Of a stretch of 64,000 nt of DNA, positions 30,464 through 39,401 are shown one piece after another. This DNA comes from Microbacterium sp. NIBRBAC000506063. Its GTDB lineage: Bacteria; Actinomycetota; Actinomycetes; Actinomycetales; Microbacteriaceae. Position 1 is the stretch's first letter. Every line of letters begins with the position of its first letter. Under the pieces are notes generated by a model. That model saw only the letters and a program-made list of their open reading frames with translations. It searched no databases and was not told where the DNA came from. The stretch spans positions 2,294,001 to 2,358,000 of the forward strand of contig NZ_CP072876.1 of the NCBI RefSeq assembly GCF_017968845.1. Direction: 5' to 3'. Position numbers and translations under genes: made by a program.

Positions 30464-32068
30464 GTGCCGAAGCCTGTCGTGCTCCTCGCCGAAGAACTCT
30501 CGCCCGCCACCGTCGATGCGCTGGGCCCTGACTTCGACATCCGCTCGGTCGACGGCACGGACCGTCCGGCGCTGTTCTCCGCGCTGTCCGACGCCGACGC
30601 GGTCCTCGTGCGCTCGGCGACCAAGATCGACGCCGAGGCGCTCTCGCACGCGCCGCAGCTGAAGGTCGTGGCACGCGCGGGCGTCGGGCTCGACAACGTC
30701 GACATCAAGGCGGCGACGACAGCCGGTGTCATGGTGGTCAACGCGCCGACCTCGAACATCGTCTCCGCCGCCGAGCTCACGGTCGGACACGTCCTGAGCC
30801 TGGCTCGCCGCATCCCGGCGGCGCACGCTTCGCTGTCGGCGGGGGAGTGGAAGCGCAGCTCCTTCACGGGCGCCGAGCTCTTCGAGAAGACGGTCGGCAT
30901 CGTGGGCCTCGGCCGCATCGGTGCGCTCGTGGCGGCGCGTCTGGCGGCCTTCGACGTCAAGCTGATCGCCTATGACCCCTATGTGACGAGCGCTCGTGCG
31001 CAGCAGCTGGGCGTGCAGCTCGTCTCGCTCGACGAGCTCGTCGCCGAAGCCGACTTCCTTACGATCCACATGCCGAAGACCCCCGAGACGGCGGGGATGA
31101 TCGGTGCCGAGCAGCTGAAGGCGATGAAGAAGACCGCCTACGTCGTCAACGTCGCCCGTGGCGGCCTGATCGACGAGGACGCCCTGCTCGTCGCGCTGCA
31201 GACCGGTGAGATCGCCGGCGCGGGCCTGGACGTGTTCACCACCGAACCGCCCGCCGAGGGCAGCACCGCGCGGGCGCTGCTGTCGCTGCCCAACGTCGTG
31301 GTCACCCCGCACCTGGGGGCGAGTACCGAGGAGGCGCAGGAGAAGGCCGGCGTGTCGGTCGCGAACTCCGTGCGTCTTGCGCTCGGCGGCGACCTCGTCC
31401 CGGATGCGGTCAACGTCGCCGGCGGCGTCATCGACCCCTATGTGCGCCCCGGCATCCCGCTCGTGGAGAAGCTCGGACAGATCTTCGCCGCACTCGCGCT
31501 GTCGCCGCTGACGAGCCTCGACGTCGAGGTGCACGGCGAGCTCAACGAGTATGACGTGAGCGTGCTCAAGCTCGCAGCCCTCAAGGGTCTGTTCACCAAC
31601 ATCGTCAGCGAGACCGTGTCGTACGTGAACGCGCCTCTGCTGGCCGAGCAGCGCGGGATCGCCGTCCGCCTGCTGCAGGACGAGGTCAGCGACGAGTTCC
31701 GCAATGTGATCACCCTGCGCGGCGCGCTTTCGGACGGCTCGCAGCTCGCGGTCTCGGGAACCCTCACCGGCACGAAGCAGATCGAGAAGCTCGTCGGCAT
31801 CAACGACCACGCGCTCGAACTGCCGATCGAGAAGCACCACCTGGTGATGCTCTACACCGATCGCCCCGGCATCGTGGCCGTCTACGGCCAGAAGTTCGGC
31901 GACGCCGGCATCAACATCGCCGGTCTCCAGGTCGCCCGCGAGCAGGCCGGCGGCCAGGCGCTCAGCGTCCTGACGCTGGACTCGCCGGTGCCCGACGAGC
32001 TGCTCGAGGACGTGCGTGCGGCGATCGACGCCGACCTGCTGCGTCAGATCCAGATCACGGAGCAGTAA
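30464..32068 (+). CDS. serA: D-3-phosphoglycerate dehydrogenase
   Basis: Intact, 534 residues from GTG 30464 with GAAGGA upstream. Long actinobacterial form: substrate/NAD domains with ARAGVGLDNVD, GLGRIG at 148-153, catalytic region NVARGGLIDE and TPHLGASTEEAQ, then the intervening ASB domain and a C-terminal ACT domain (MLYTDRPGIVAVYGQKFG). First step of serine synthesis; the ACT/ASB tail gives serine feedback. Its last 14 bases overlap the convergent TetR gene. Confidence 0.95.
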   Translation: MPKPVVLLAEELSPATVDALGPDFDIRSVDGTDRPALFSALSDADAVLVRSATKIDAEALSHAPQLKVVARAGVGLDNVDIKAATTAGVMVVNAPTSNIVSAAELTVGHVLSLARRIPAAHASLSAGEWKRSSFTGAELFEKTVGIVGLGRIGALVAARLAAFDVKLIAYDPYVTSARAQQLGVQLVSLDELVAEADFLTIHMPKTPETAGMIGAEQLKAMKKTAYVVNVARGGLIDEDALLVALQTGEIAGAGLDVFTTEPPAEGSTARALLSLPNVVVTPHLGASTEEAQEKAGVSVANSVRLALGGDLVPDAVNVAGGVIDPYVRPGIPLVEKLGQIFAALALSPLTSLDVEVHGELNEYDVSVLKLAALKGLFTNIVSETVSYVNAPLLAEQRGIAVRLLQDEVSDEFRNVITLRGALSDGSQLAVSGTLTGTKQIEKLVGINDHALELPIEKHHLVMLYTDRPGIVAVYGQKFGDAGINIAGLQVAREQAGGQALSVLTLDSPVPDELLEDVRAAIDADLLRQIQITEQ

Positions 32069-32600
32069 CCGCCCGTACGAGGTCGATCACGGCCGCCAGA
32101 CCTTCTCCGCTCGGATTGAGCGTGACGTCGACGTCGTGGCGGAGCGCGTTGTTGAAGTACAGGCCGTCGCTGACGAGCATGACGAGGTCCAGCGACGCCT
32201 CGTCGCGCACATGGGGTCGGATGCTGTCGGCCCACCGCAGTCGGACGGCTTTCAGCGCGTCCACTGCGGCGGGTGAGCCGGACTGTGCGATGCGCGAGAC
32301 CGCGGTCAGCGCCCGGGCGAGAGGGTCGTCGAGGATGATCGAGGTGCGCAGGTAGTAGGAGACGGGGCCGTCCTCGGCGGCGTGCATCGTCTCGATATCA
32401 GCCTCGACCAGCTCGTTCATCCGCGCGACGAGCCCGGCGGCGAGTTCCTCCTTCGAGCCGAAGTGGTAGAGCAGTCCGCCCTTGGAGACCCCTGCTCTCT
32501 TCGCGGTGGCGTCGAGGGTGGCGGTGCGCTCACCATCCGTGAGCAGGATCTCTTCGAAGGCGTCGAGGACACGTTCTCGTGCGCGCGGGGGACGAGCCAT
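32055..32600 (-). CDS. TetR/AcrR-family regulator of the adjacent efflux gene
   Basis: Intact, 181 residues. N-terminal HTH with RERVLDAFEEILLTDG and AGVSKGGLLYHFGSKEEL, the QacR-like TetR form. The start lies 39 bases from a perfect operator-like palindrome that also faces the divergent DHA2 transporter gene. Local repressor of the pump is the standard arrangement. Its 3' end overlaps serA by 14 bases. Confidence 0.88.
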   Translation of the reverse strand: MARPPRARERVLDAFEEILLTDGERTATLDATAKRAGVSKGGLLYHFGSKEELAAGLVARMNELVEADIETMHAAEDGPVSYYLRTSIILDDPLARALTAVSRIAQSGSPAAVDALKAVRLRWADSIRPHVRDEASLDLVMLVSDGLYFNNALRHDVDVTLNPSGEGLAAVIDLVRAVTAP

Positions 32601-32639
32601 CGGATCTCCTCTGCTCAGCGGATTGTCAAGGCGATCTGC

Positions 32640-32669
32640 ATTACTATACCAGCTGGACGGTATAGTAAT
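32640..32669. promoter_or_regulatory. TetR operator between tetR-type and DHA2 transporter genes
   Basis: ATTACTATACC (32640-32650) and GGTATAGTAAT (32659-32669) are a perfect 11-base inverted repeat with an 8-base spacer. Each arm carries a TATAGT -10-like hexamer on one strand, so a bound repressor would block both divergent promoters. It is a strikingly AT-rich island in 70 percent GC surroundings. Confidence 0.8.
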
Positions 32670-32698
32670 TCCGTCATCGCATACTACTGAGGTACATC

Positions 32699-34249
32699 AT
32701 GGTCTCCACCGCTTCAATCCCCGTGCTGCACGAGGACGGGCCGCGCGCCGGCATCCGAGGCTGGCTCGCACTCGTCGTGCTCATGCTCCCGGTGCTGCTC
32801 GTCTCCATCGACAACACGGTGCTGAGCTTCGCTCTGCCCGAGATCGCGATGGCGCTGGCGCCCACGGGGGCCGAGCAGCTGTGGATCATCGACGTCTACC
32901 CGCTCGTGCTGGCCGGCCTCCTCGTGACCATGGGAACGCTCGGCGATCGCTTCGGGCGACGCCGGATGCTGCTGATCGGCGCCACCGGTTTCGCCGCCGT
33001 CTCCGCGCTCGCCGCCTTCGCGCCCACCGCGGGCCTGCTCATCGCCTCGCGCGCGCTCCTCGGCTTCTTCGGCGCCATGCTCATGCCGTCGACGCTGTCG
33101 CTGCTGCGCTCGATCTTCACCAACCGCGATCAGCGACGCCTGGCCATCGCGGTGTGGGCGGCCGCCTTCTCCGCCGGCTCGGCGCTCGGCCCCATCGTCG
33201 GCGGGCTCCTCCTCGAGCACTACTGGTGGGGCTCGGTGTTCCTGTTGGCCGTGCCCGTGCTCATCCCGCTGCTGGTCGCCGCGCCGTTCCTCGTGCCCGA
33301 GAGCCGCGACCCGAACCCGGGCCGGATCGACCCGGTGAGTATCGTCCTGTCGATGGCGGCGATGATCCCGTTCGTCTACGCGATCAAGTCCTTCGCCGTG
33401 GACGGCCCGAACTGGGTCGGCGGCGCCTGGGGGCTGGCGGGCATCCTCATGGGCGTGCTCTTCGTCCGGCGCCAGCTGCGCGCCGCGGCGAGCGGACGCA
33501 CCCCCATGCTCGACATGGCGTTGTTCCGCCGGGGCGCGTTCTCCGGTGCGATCCTGGTGAACCTGCTCAGCGTCGTCGCGCTCGTGGGCTTCCTCTACTT
33601 CGTGCCGCAGCATCTGCAGCTCGTCCTCGGGATGTCGCCGATGATGGCCGGGCTCGCGCTCGTGCCGGGCATGCTCGCGATCATCGTCTCCGGACTCGGC
33701 GTCGTGCCGATCTCACGTCGTGTGGCGCCCCGCATCGTCGTGCCCGCCGCGCTGACCTTCTCCGTGGCCGGATACCTGCTCGTCGCCTTCGCCGCCGACG
33801 GGCACGCGCTCACCTCGCTGATCCTCGCCTTCGTCGTGCTGGGCATCGGCATCGGCGCGGCGGAGACCATCTCCAACGAACTGATCCTCGCCCACGCCCC
33901 TGCGGAGAAGGCGGGGGCGGCCAGCGCCGTGTCCGAGACGGCCTATGAACTGGGGGCAGTGCTGGGCACCGCGGTGCTCGGCGGGCTCATCACCGCGTTC
34001 TATCGGGGTGCGTTCGTGGTCCCGGAGGGCGTCCCGGATGCCGCGGCATCCGCCGCCCGCGAGACGCTCGCCGGCGCCTGGACGGTCGCTCAGGACCTGC
34101 CCGGCGAGATCGGCGGGGCGCTGTGGGACGCCGCCATCGCCGCCTTCGAGTCCGGCGTCACCGTGACGTCGCTCATCGGTGCTGTGCTCGTGCTCGGCGC
34201 GGTCGTGATCGCGGGCGCTACGCTGGGCGGACGCGCCCGTAAGGAGTGA
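32699..34249 (+). CDS. MFS drug:H+ antiporter, DHA2 (14-TMS) family
   Basis: Intact, 516 residues. Fourteen hydrophobic segments. Motif D1-like LLVSIDNTVLSFALPEIA near the start, loop motif GDRFGRRRMLLIG, and antiporter motif C GSALGPIVGGLL. Closest in layout to QacA/SmvA-type exporters of cationic biocides. The divergent TetR gene and palindrome imply inducible efflux. Substrate cannot be predicted beyond lipophilic cations. Confidence 0.88.
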   Translation: MVSTASIPVLHEDGPRAGIRGWLALVVLMLPVLLVSIDNTVLSFALPEIAMALAPTGAEQLWIIDVYPLVLAGLLVTMGTLGDRFGRRRMLLIGATGFAAVSALAAFAPTAGLLIASRALLGFFGAMLMPSTLSLLRSIFTNRDQRRLAIAVWAAAFSAGSALGPIVGGLLLEHYWWGSVFLLAVPVLIPLLVAAPFLVPESRDPNPGRIDPVSIVLSMAAMIPFVYAIKSFAVDGPNWVGGAWGLAGILMGVLFVRRQLRAAASGRTPMLDMALFRRGAFSGAILVNLLSVVALVGFLYFVPQHLQLVLGMSPMMAGLALVPGMLAIIVSGLGVVPISRRVAPRIVVPAALTFSVAGYLLVAFAADGHALTSLILAFVVLGIGIGAAETISNELILAHAPAEKAGAASAVSETAYELGAVLGTAVLGGLITAFYRGAFVVPEGVPDAAASAARETLAGAWTVAQDLPGEIGGALWDAAIAAFESGVTVTSLIGAVLVLGAVVIAGATLGGRARKE

Positions 34250-34276
34250 GCCGCGGGAGCGCACCCGAGGAGGACC

Positions 34277-34759
34277 ATGCCGACCCAGGAGCCGACCTTC
34301 ACGAGCCTGGCGTTCGGCCAGGGGCGCTTCGACTACGGCGACGTGCTGCTGGCCTCGCTGCCGCCGCGCGCCTCCCGTGATCCGCGGGCATGGGCGGAGA
34401 CGATGTTCTCGCCCCGCAGCACGCCGTGGCCGGTGAAGGCGCTGTTCGGCATCCGGATGGTGCTCGTCCCGCTTCTGGGGTTGCGGCCGGCGCCGCGCGG
34501 GGTCTTCGACGTGCGGGAGGTGAAGGGCGAGGAGGCGCTGCTCGCCTTCGACGACGACCACCTCGACTTCCGCTGCGCCGTCGCCGTGGATCCGACCGCC
34601 GAGATCGTGCGCGTCACCACGGTCGTGCGCCTGCGCAACGGGCGGGGACGCCTCTATTTCGCGCCCGTGAGCCTGCTGCACCCCTTCGTCGTCCACGCCA
34701 TGCTGCGGCGGGCGCGAAGGATCCTCGCAGGCGAGGGCACGGCGGCGGGCCGCGCCTGA
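34277..34759 (+). CDS. DUF2867-family protein
   Basis: Intact, 160 residues, GAGGAGG upstream of ATG 34277. Features of the DUF2867 fold: FDYGDVLLASLPP, VKALFGIRMVLVPLLG, FDDDHLDFRCAVAVD, RLYFAPVSLLHPFVV. Soluble with one amphipathic stretch. Function unknown; related domains accompany NAD-binding SDR-like proteins. It follows the efflux gene closely, but a functional link is not evident. Confidence 0.65.
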   Translation: MPTQEPTFTSLAFGQGRFDYGDVLLASLPPRASRDPRAWAETMFSPRSTPWPVKALFGIRMVLVPLLGLRPAPRGVFDVREVKGEEALLAFDDDHLDFRCAVAVDPTAEIVRVTTVVRLRNGRGRLYFAPVSLLHPFVVHAMLRRARRILAGEGTAAGRA

Positions 34760-34849
34760 CACCGGAGGAAACGTGGTCGGGACCGGCCGTGCGCGCTCGG
34801 TACGCTGGAGGAGCCGGAGGAGCCCGGCAGTGCGCAACGAAGGAGAGCC

Positions 34850-35896
34850 ATGTCGCGTGTCGTGAAGCTTGCCGTCATCCCCGGTGACGGCATCGGGGTC
34901 GAGGTCATCGCCGAGGCCGAGAAGGTGCTGGACGCCGTCACGGCAGACAGCGACGTCACGTTCGACAAGACCCGCTTCGCGCTCGGCGCCACCCGCTACC
35001 TGGAGACCGGCGACACGCTCACCGACGAGGATCTCGAGGCGATCAAGGCTCAGGACGCGATCCTCCTCGGCGCCGTCGGCGGCGTCCCGGGCGACCCGCG
35101 CCTGCGCGAGGCGAACATCGAGCGCGGACTCCTGCTGCGACTCCGCTTCGAGCTCGACCACTACGCCAACATCCGTCCCGCCCGGCTCTTCCCCGGCGCG
35201 CACACGCCTCTCGCCGATCCCGGCGAGATCGACTTCGTCGTCGTACGCGAGGGCACCGAGGGGCCGTACGTCGGCAACGGCGGCTCGATCCGCCGCGGCA
35301 CGCCGCACGAGGTCGCCAACGAGACCTCGGTGAACACCGCCTTCGGCGTCGAGCGGGTCGTCCGGCACGCCTTCGCGCTCGCGCAGCGCCGCCGCAAGCG
35401 GCTCACGCTCGTGCACAAGACCAACGTCCTCGTCCACGCGGGCGGCATCTGGCAGCGCGTCGTCGAGCAGGTCGGCGCCGAGCACCCCGATATCGAGGTG
35501 GACTACCTGCACGTGGACGCCGCGACCATCTTCCTCGTCGACAACCCCTCGCGCTTCGACGTGATCGTCACCGACAACCTCTTCGGCGACATCCTCACCG
35601 ACCTCGCCGGCGCCGTGGCCGGCGGCATCGGGCTCGCGGCATCCGGTAATGTGAACCCCGACGGCACATTCCCGTCGATGTTCGAGCCGGTACATGGCTC
35701 GGCTCCTGACATCGCAGGGCAGCAGAAGGCAGACCCGACCGCAGCAATCCTGTCGGTGGCACTGCTCCTGGACCATCTCGGCCTCACTTCGGAGTCCGAG
35801 CGGGTCTCTGCAGCCGTTGCAGCCGATGTCGCCGCACGCACCGCACAGGCGCGCACGACCGCCGAGGTCGGCGCGGCCGTCATCGCCCGGCTCTGA
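34850..35896 (+). CDS. leuB: 3-Isopropylmalate dehydrogenase
   Basis: Intact, 348 residues. GAAGGAGAG before ATG 34850. Substrate arginines in [59 protein letters not shown], and the NAD loop [12 protein letters not shown]. Oxidative decarboxylation in leucine synthesis. The last 200 bases use more GCA and fewer GCC/GCG codons than the rest, similar to but weaker than the tail of ilvD. Confidence 0.95.
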   Translation: MSRVVKLAVIPGDGIGVEVIAEAEKVLDAVTADSDVTFDKTRFALGATRYLETGDTLTDEDLEAIKAQDAILLGAVGGVPGDPRLREANIERGLLLRLRFELDHYANIRPARLFPGAHTPLADPGEIDFVVVREGTEGPYVGNGGSIRRGTPHEVANETSVNTAFGVERVVRHAFALAQRRRKRLTLVHKTNVLVHAGGIWQRVVEQVGAEHPDIEVDYLHVDAATIFLVDNPSRFDVIVTDNLFGDILTDLAGAVAGGIGLAASGNVNPDGTFPSMFEPVHGSAPDIAGQQKADPTAAILSVALLLDHLGLTSESERVSAAVAADVAARTAQARTTAEVGAAVIARL

Positions 35897-35998
35897 GCGC
35901 GACCCGACCCAGGGCTGTCGCGCACCGCCGACAGGCGTAGGCTGAGTGCATCCATCGGTGCGCAGAGACGAGCGCATACGCGCAGAACGGACACGACA

Positions 35999-37102
35999 AT
36001 GACGACGATCGATGAGACGGCGGCCGTGAAGCCGCTGGAGTTCGCCGTGACCCGCAACCTCCAGGCGGTCGCCCCGGAGCGCCGCGCGGAGATCCTGACC
36101 AATCCCGGATTCGGGACGACGTTCACCGACCACATGGTCGACCTGTGCTGGTCGACAGGCGGTGGATGGCACCGCCCGCGCGTGCAGCCCTACGGCCCGA
36201 TCTCGCTGGACCCGGCGGCGGCCGTCCTCCACTACGGCCAGGAGATCTTCGAGGGCATCAAGGCCTACCGCCACGCCGACGGTTCGATCCACACCTTCCG
36301 GCCCGACCAGAACGCCCTGCGTCTGCAGCGCAGCGCCCGCCGCATGGCGCTGCCCGAACTGCCGGTGGAATACTTCATCCAGTCCCTCAAGGAGCTCATC
36401 GCCGTCGACGGCGGCTGGGTGCCCTCGGGCGAGGACCAGACGCTGTACCTGCGTCCCTTCATGTTCGCCAAGGAGGCGTTCCTCGGCGTGCGCCCGGCGC
36501 AGAAGGTCGCCTACTACCTGATCGCGAGCCCGGCCGGCGCCTACTTCACCGGCGGCGTGAAGCCCGTGAGCATCTGGCTCTCCGAGGACTACGCCCGCGC
36601 AGCGAGCAAGGGCGGCACGGGCGCGGCCAAGACCGGCGGCAACTACGCCGCCAGCCTCTTGCCGCAGTCGGAGGCCTCGGCCAACGGTTGCGACCAGGTG
36701 GTCTTCCTCGACCCCGACCGCAACGTCGAGGAGCTCGGCGGCATGAACGTGCTCTTCGTCAAGAAGGACGGCACGATCGTGACCCCGTCGTCGGAGAGCA
36801 TCCTGCCGGGCATCACCCGCGACTCCCTGCTCCAGCTCGCCGAGGATCGCGGGCACACGGTCGAGCGCCGTCCGGTCTCGCTCGCCGAATGGCGCGAGGG
36901 CGTGGCATCCGGAGACATCGTCGAGGTCTTCGCCTGCGGCACCGCCGCCGTCGTCACGCCCATCGGCACGCTCAAGGGTGAGGGCTTCGAGGATGCGCAG
37001 CCGCAGGGCGAGCTGGCGCTGTCGCTGCGCGAGGAGCTCACCGACATCCAGTACGGGCGTCGCGAGGACCGACACGGCTGGCTGCTGCGCCTGGACGCCT
37101 GA
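35999..37102 (+). CDS. ilvE: Branched-chain amino-acid aminotransferase
   Basis: Intact, 367 residues. Fold-type IV PLP enzyme: HYGQEIFEGIKAY, YLRPFMFA, catalytic Lys211 in GTGAAKTGGNYAAS, and the late EVFACGTAAVVTPIG. Final transamination to Val, Leu and Ile. A TAGGCT -10 (35938-35943) gives it its own promoter with a short leader after leuB. Confidence 0.95.
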   Translation: MTTIDETAAVKPLEFAVTRNLQAVAPERRAEILTNPGFGTTFTDHMVDLCWSTGGGWHRPRVQPYGPISLDPAAAVLHYGQEIFEGIKAYRHADGSIHTFRPDQNALRLQRSARRMALPELPVEYFIQSLKELIAVDGGWVPSGEDQTLYLRPFMFAKEAFLGVRPAQKVAYYLIASPAGAYFTGGVKPVSIWLSEDYARAASKGGTGAAKTGGNYAASLLPQSEASANGCDQVVFLDPDRNVEELGGMNVLFVKKDGTIVTPSSESILPGITRDSLLQLAEDRGHTVERRPVSLAEWREGVASGDIVEVFACGTAAVVTPIGTLKGEGFEDAQPQGELALSLREELTDIQYGRREDRHGWLLRLDA

Positions 37103-37152
37103 GCAATCCGAGAAGTGAAGGGCCCGGAAGCACGCGCGGATAGGCTGTATCC

Positions 37153-37928
37153 GTGAAGATCGCACGTTTCAGCCACAACGACGCCATCGCCTACGGGATC
37201 CTCGACGACGACGAGCTCGTCGTGCTCGCGGGTGATCCGATGTTCGCGGGGTTCGACACGACGGGGCCCGGATCCCCGTGGCGGATGCCGCGCTGCTGGC
37301 GCCGGTGATCCCGCGCTCGAAGGTGGTCTGCGTCGGGAAGAACTTCCACGAGCACGCCGCGGAGATGGGCGGGGTCGCTCCGGAGGAGCCGCTGCTCTTC
37401 CTCAAGCCGAACACCGCGGTGATCGGACCGGGAGACACGGTCGTGCGCCCGCCGCAGTCGCAGGAGACCCACTTCGAGGGCGAGCTGGCCGTCGTGATCG
37501 GCCGCATCGCGAAGAACCTCGCGGCGGAGGACGCCCTCGACTACGTCTTCGGCTATACGGTCGGCAACGACATCACCGCGCGTGACCTGCAGAAGTCCGA
37601 CGGCCAGTGGTCGCGGGCGAAGGGCTTCGACACGTTCTGCCCGCTCGGTCCCGTGATCGAGACGGAGTTCGACCTGTCGCAGGCGACGCTGACCTCGCGG
37701 GTCAACGGCGAGGTGCGGCAGAGCGCGCCGCTGACCGACATGATCCACTCGGTGCCCGAGATCATCGCTTACGCCTCGGCGGTGTTCACGCTGCTTCCGG
37801 GCGACGTGATCCTCACGGGAACGCCGGCGGGCGTCGGTGCTTTCGAAGAAGGCGACGTGCTGGAGGCGGAGGTCACCGGCATCGGCATGCTGCGCAACCC
37901 CGTGCGCGACGCACTTCCGTCATCGTGA
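37153..37928 (+). CDS. Fumarylacetoacetate hydrolase-family protein (one frameshift)
   Basis: 258 residues after one G is restored in the run 37263-37266, joining the N-terminal KIARFSHNDAIAYGILDDD to IPVADAALLAPVIPRSKVV. FAH fold with metal ligands in FEGELAVVIG, GYTVGNDITARDLQ, KGFDTFCPLGP and LTGTPAGVG. Likely a hydrolase or decarboxylase of a diketo-acid; many orthologues are annotated as 2-hydroxyhepta-2,4-diene-1,7-dioate isomerase without proof. TAGGCT at 37141-37146 is six bases before the GTG: leaderless. The stop overlaps the GTG of the MFS gene. Confidence 0.85.
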
Positions 37929-39211
37929 TCTCGACGGCGGTCTCGCCGGAGGACGTCGAGCGGATCCAGCGCCGCACCGTCCGGGTTCTCGCGCTGGGCC
38001 AGGTGCTCGGCGGCATCGCCTTCGGTGCGACGGTCTCGCTCGGCGCGCTCCTGGCCGCCGACCTCTCGGGCAACGACGCGCTCTCCGGGCTGGCGACCGC
38101 GGCGGTCACCCTGGGTGCCGCCCTTGCCGCGATCCCGCTCGCGCGCTTCGCCGGCCGCTTCGGCCGTCGTCGTTCGCTCACCGCGGGCAATCTCCTGGCG
38201 CTCATCGGCGTCGCGATCGTCATCACGTCCGCTGCGGTGCGGTCCTTTCCGCTCCTCCTCGTCGGCGTCATCCTGATCGGCATGGGCAACGCCGGCAACC
38301 TGCAGTCGCGATTCGCCGCGACCGACCTCGCCGCGGATCGCCACCGCGGGCGCGACCTGTCGGTGGTCGTCTGGTCGACGACGATCGGCGGGGTCGCCGG
38401 CCCCCTGCTGCTGACCCCTGGCGAGGTGCTGGGGCAGGCGATCGGCATGCCGCCGCTGACCGGCTCGTACCTGTTCTCGCTCGTCGCGCAGACGATCGCC
38501 CTCGTGCTGTACCTCGTGGCGCTGCGCCCCGACCCGCTGCTGCTGGCGCTGCGCATCGCCCGCGGGGAGCAGACGGCGACCGGGCTCGGCGCGGGGGAGG
38601 ACAGCCCTCTCGTGGCCCGGTACGCCGTCTTCGCCGTCGCGGGCTCGCACGCCGTGATGGCCTCGGTCATGGCGATGACCCCGATCCACCTCTCGCACAT
38701 GGCGCATCACACGCACGGCGCGCACACCACGAGCGCCGATGTGACGCTGCTCGTCGGCGTCACGATCGCCCTGCACGTCGCCGGGATGTATGCCCTCTCG
38801 CCGGTGTTCGGGCTGCTCGCCGACCGCTGGGGTCGGATCCACGTCGTGCTGCTGGGACAGGCGATGCTGGCCGCGTCGCTGGGCACCGCGATCGTGGCGG
38901 GGGAGAGCGCCGTGGGCGTGATCATCGCGCTCATCCTGCTTGGTCTCGGATGGAGCGCCGCCACCGTGGCCGGCGCTGCGCTGCTCACCGAGGCCTCCAC
39001 GGTCATGCAGCGTCCGAAGCGGCAGGGCGTGAGCGATTCGCTCATGAGCCTGTCGGCGGCCGCAGGAGCGGCCCTCGCCGGCGTCGTGCTCGCCGAGTTC
39101 GGCTACGGCGGGCTCTCCGCGGCGGCCCTCGTCATCGTGGTGGCGATCGTGGCGCTGGCGCCGCTCGCGGCGCGCCGGATGCGGGCGGCTGCGGCATCCG
39201 ATCCGCGCTGA
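37925..39211 (+). CDS. MFS transporter with histidine-rich loop
   Basis: Intact, 428 residues from GTG 37925, coupled to the FAH-family gene (GTGA). Twelve hydrophobic segments with motif AGRFGRRRSLTAGN. A loop in the second half carries a His-rich stretch (HLSHMAHHTHGAHTT) with seven histidines in 15 residues. Substrate unknown; coupling suggests export or uptake of a compound handled by the hydrolase. The His cluster might bind metal or sense pH (speculation). Confidence 0.82.
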   Translation: MISTAVSPEDVERIQRRTVRVLALGQVLGGIAFGATVSLGALLAADLSGNDALSGLATAAVTLGAALAAIPLARFAGRFGRRRSLTAGNLLALIGVAIVITSAAVRSFPLLLVGVILIGMGNAGNLQSRFAATDLAADRHRGRDLSVVVWSTTIGGVAGPLLLTPGEVLGQAIGMPPLTGSYLFSLVAQTIALVLYLVALRPDPLLLALRIARGEQTATGLGAGEDSPLVARYAVFAVAGSHAVMASVMAMTPIHLSHMAHHTHGAHTTSADVTLLVGVTIALHVAGMYALSPVFGLLADRWGRIHVVLLGQAMLAASLGTAIVAGESAVGVIIALILLGLGWSAATVAGAALLTEASTVMQRPKRQGVSDSLMSLSAAAGAALAGVVLAEFGYGGLSAAALVIVVAIVALAPLAARRMRAAAASDPR

Positions 39212-39401
39212 GTCCGCGCCGCGGCGGTGCGGCGGTCACGTTTCGCGGAGTTCGTCACGATTCGCGGAGGGAATCGTCGAATCCGGCCGCAGATCGGGAC
39301 GGCGTCCGCAGAACGTGACGCCGTCGCCGGTATCGGATGCCGTGGACCGATCGCTGCGGCGGTGATGGCCCGGCATCCGCCCGAACTAGACTGGTCAGGC
39401 T

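Noticed and set aside
33713..37165. Open frame of 1150 codons on the minus strand
   Set aside because: Runs antisense across the DHA2 pump, DUF2867, leuB and ilvE genes, all with clear family motifs. No domain is recognisable in it.
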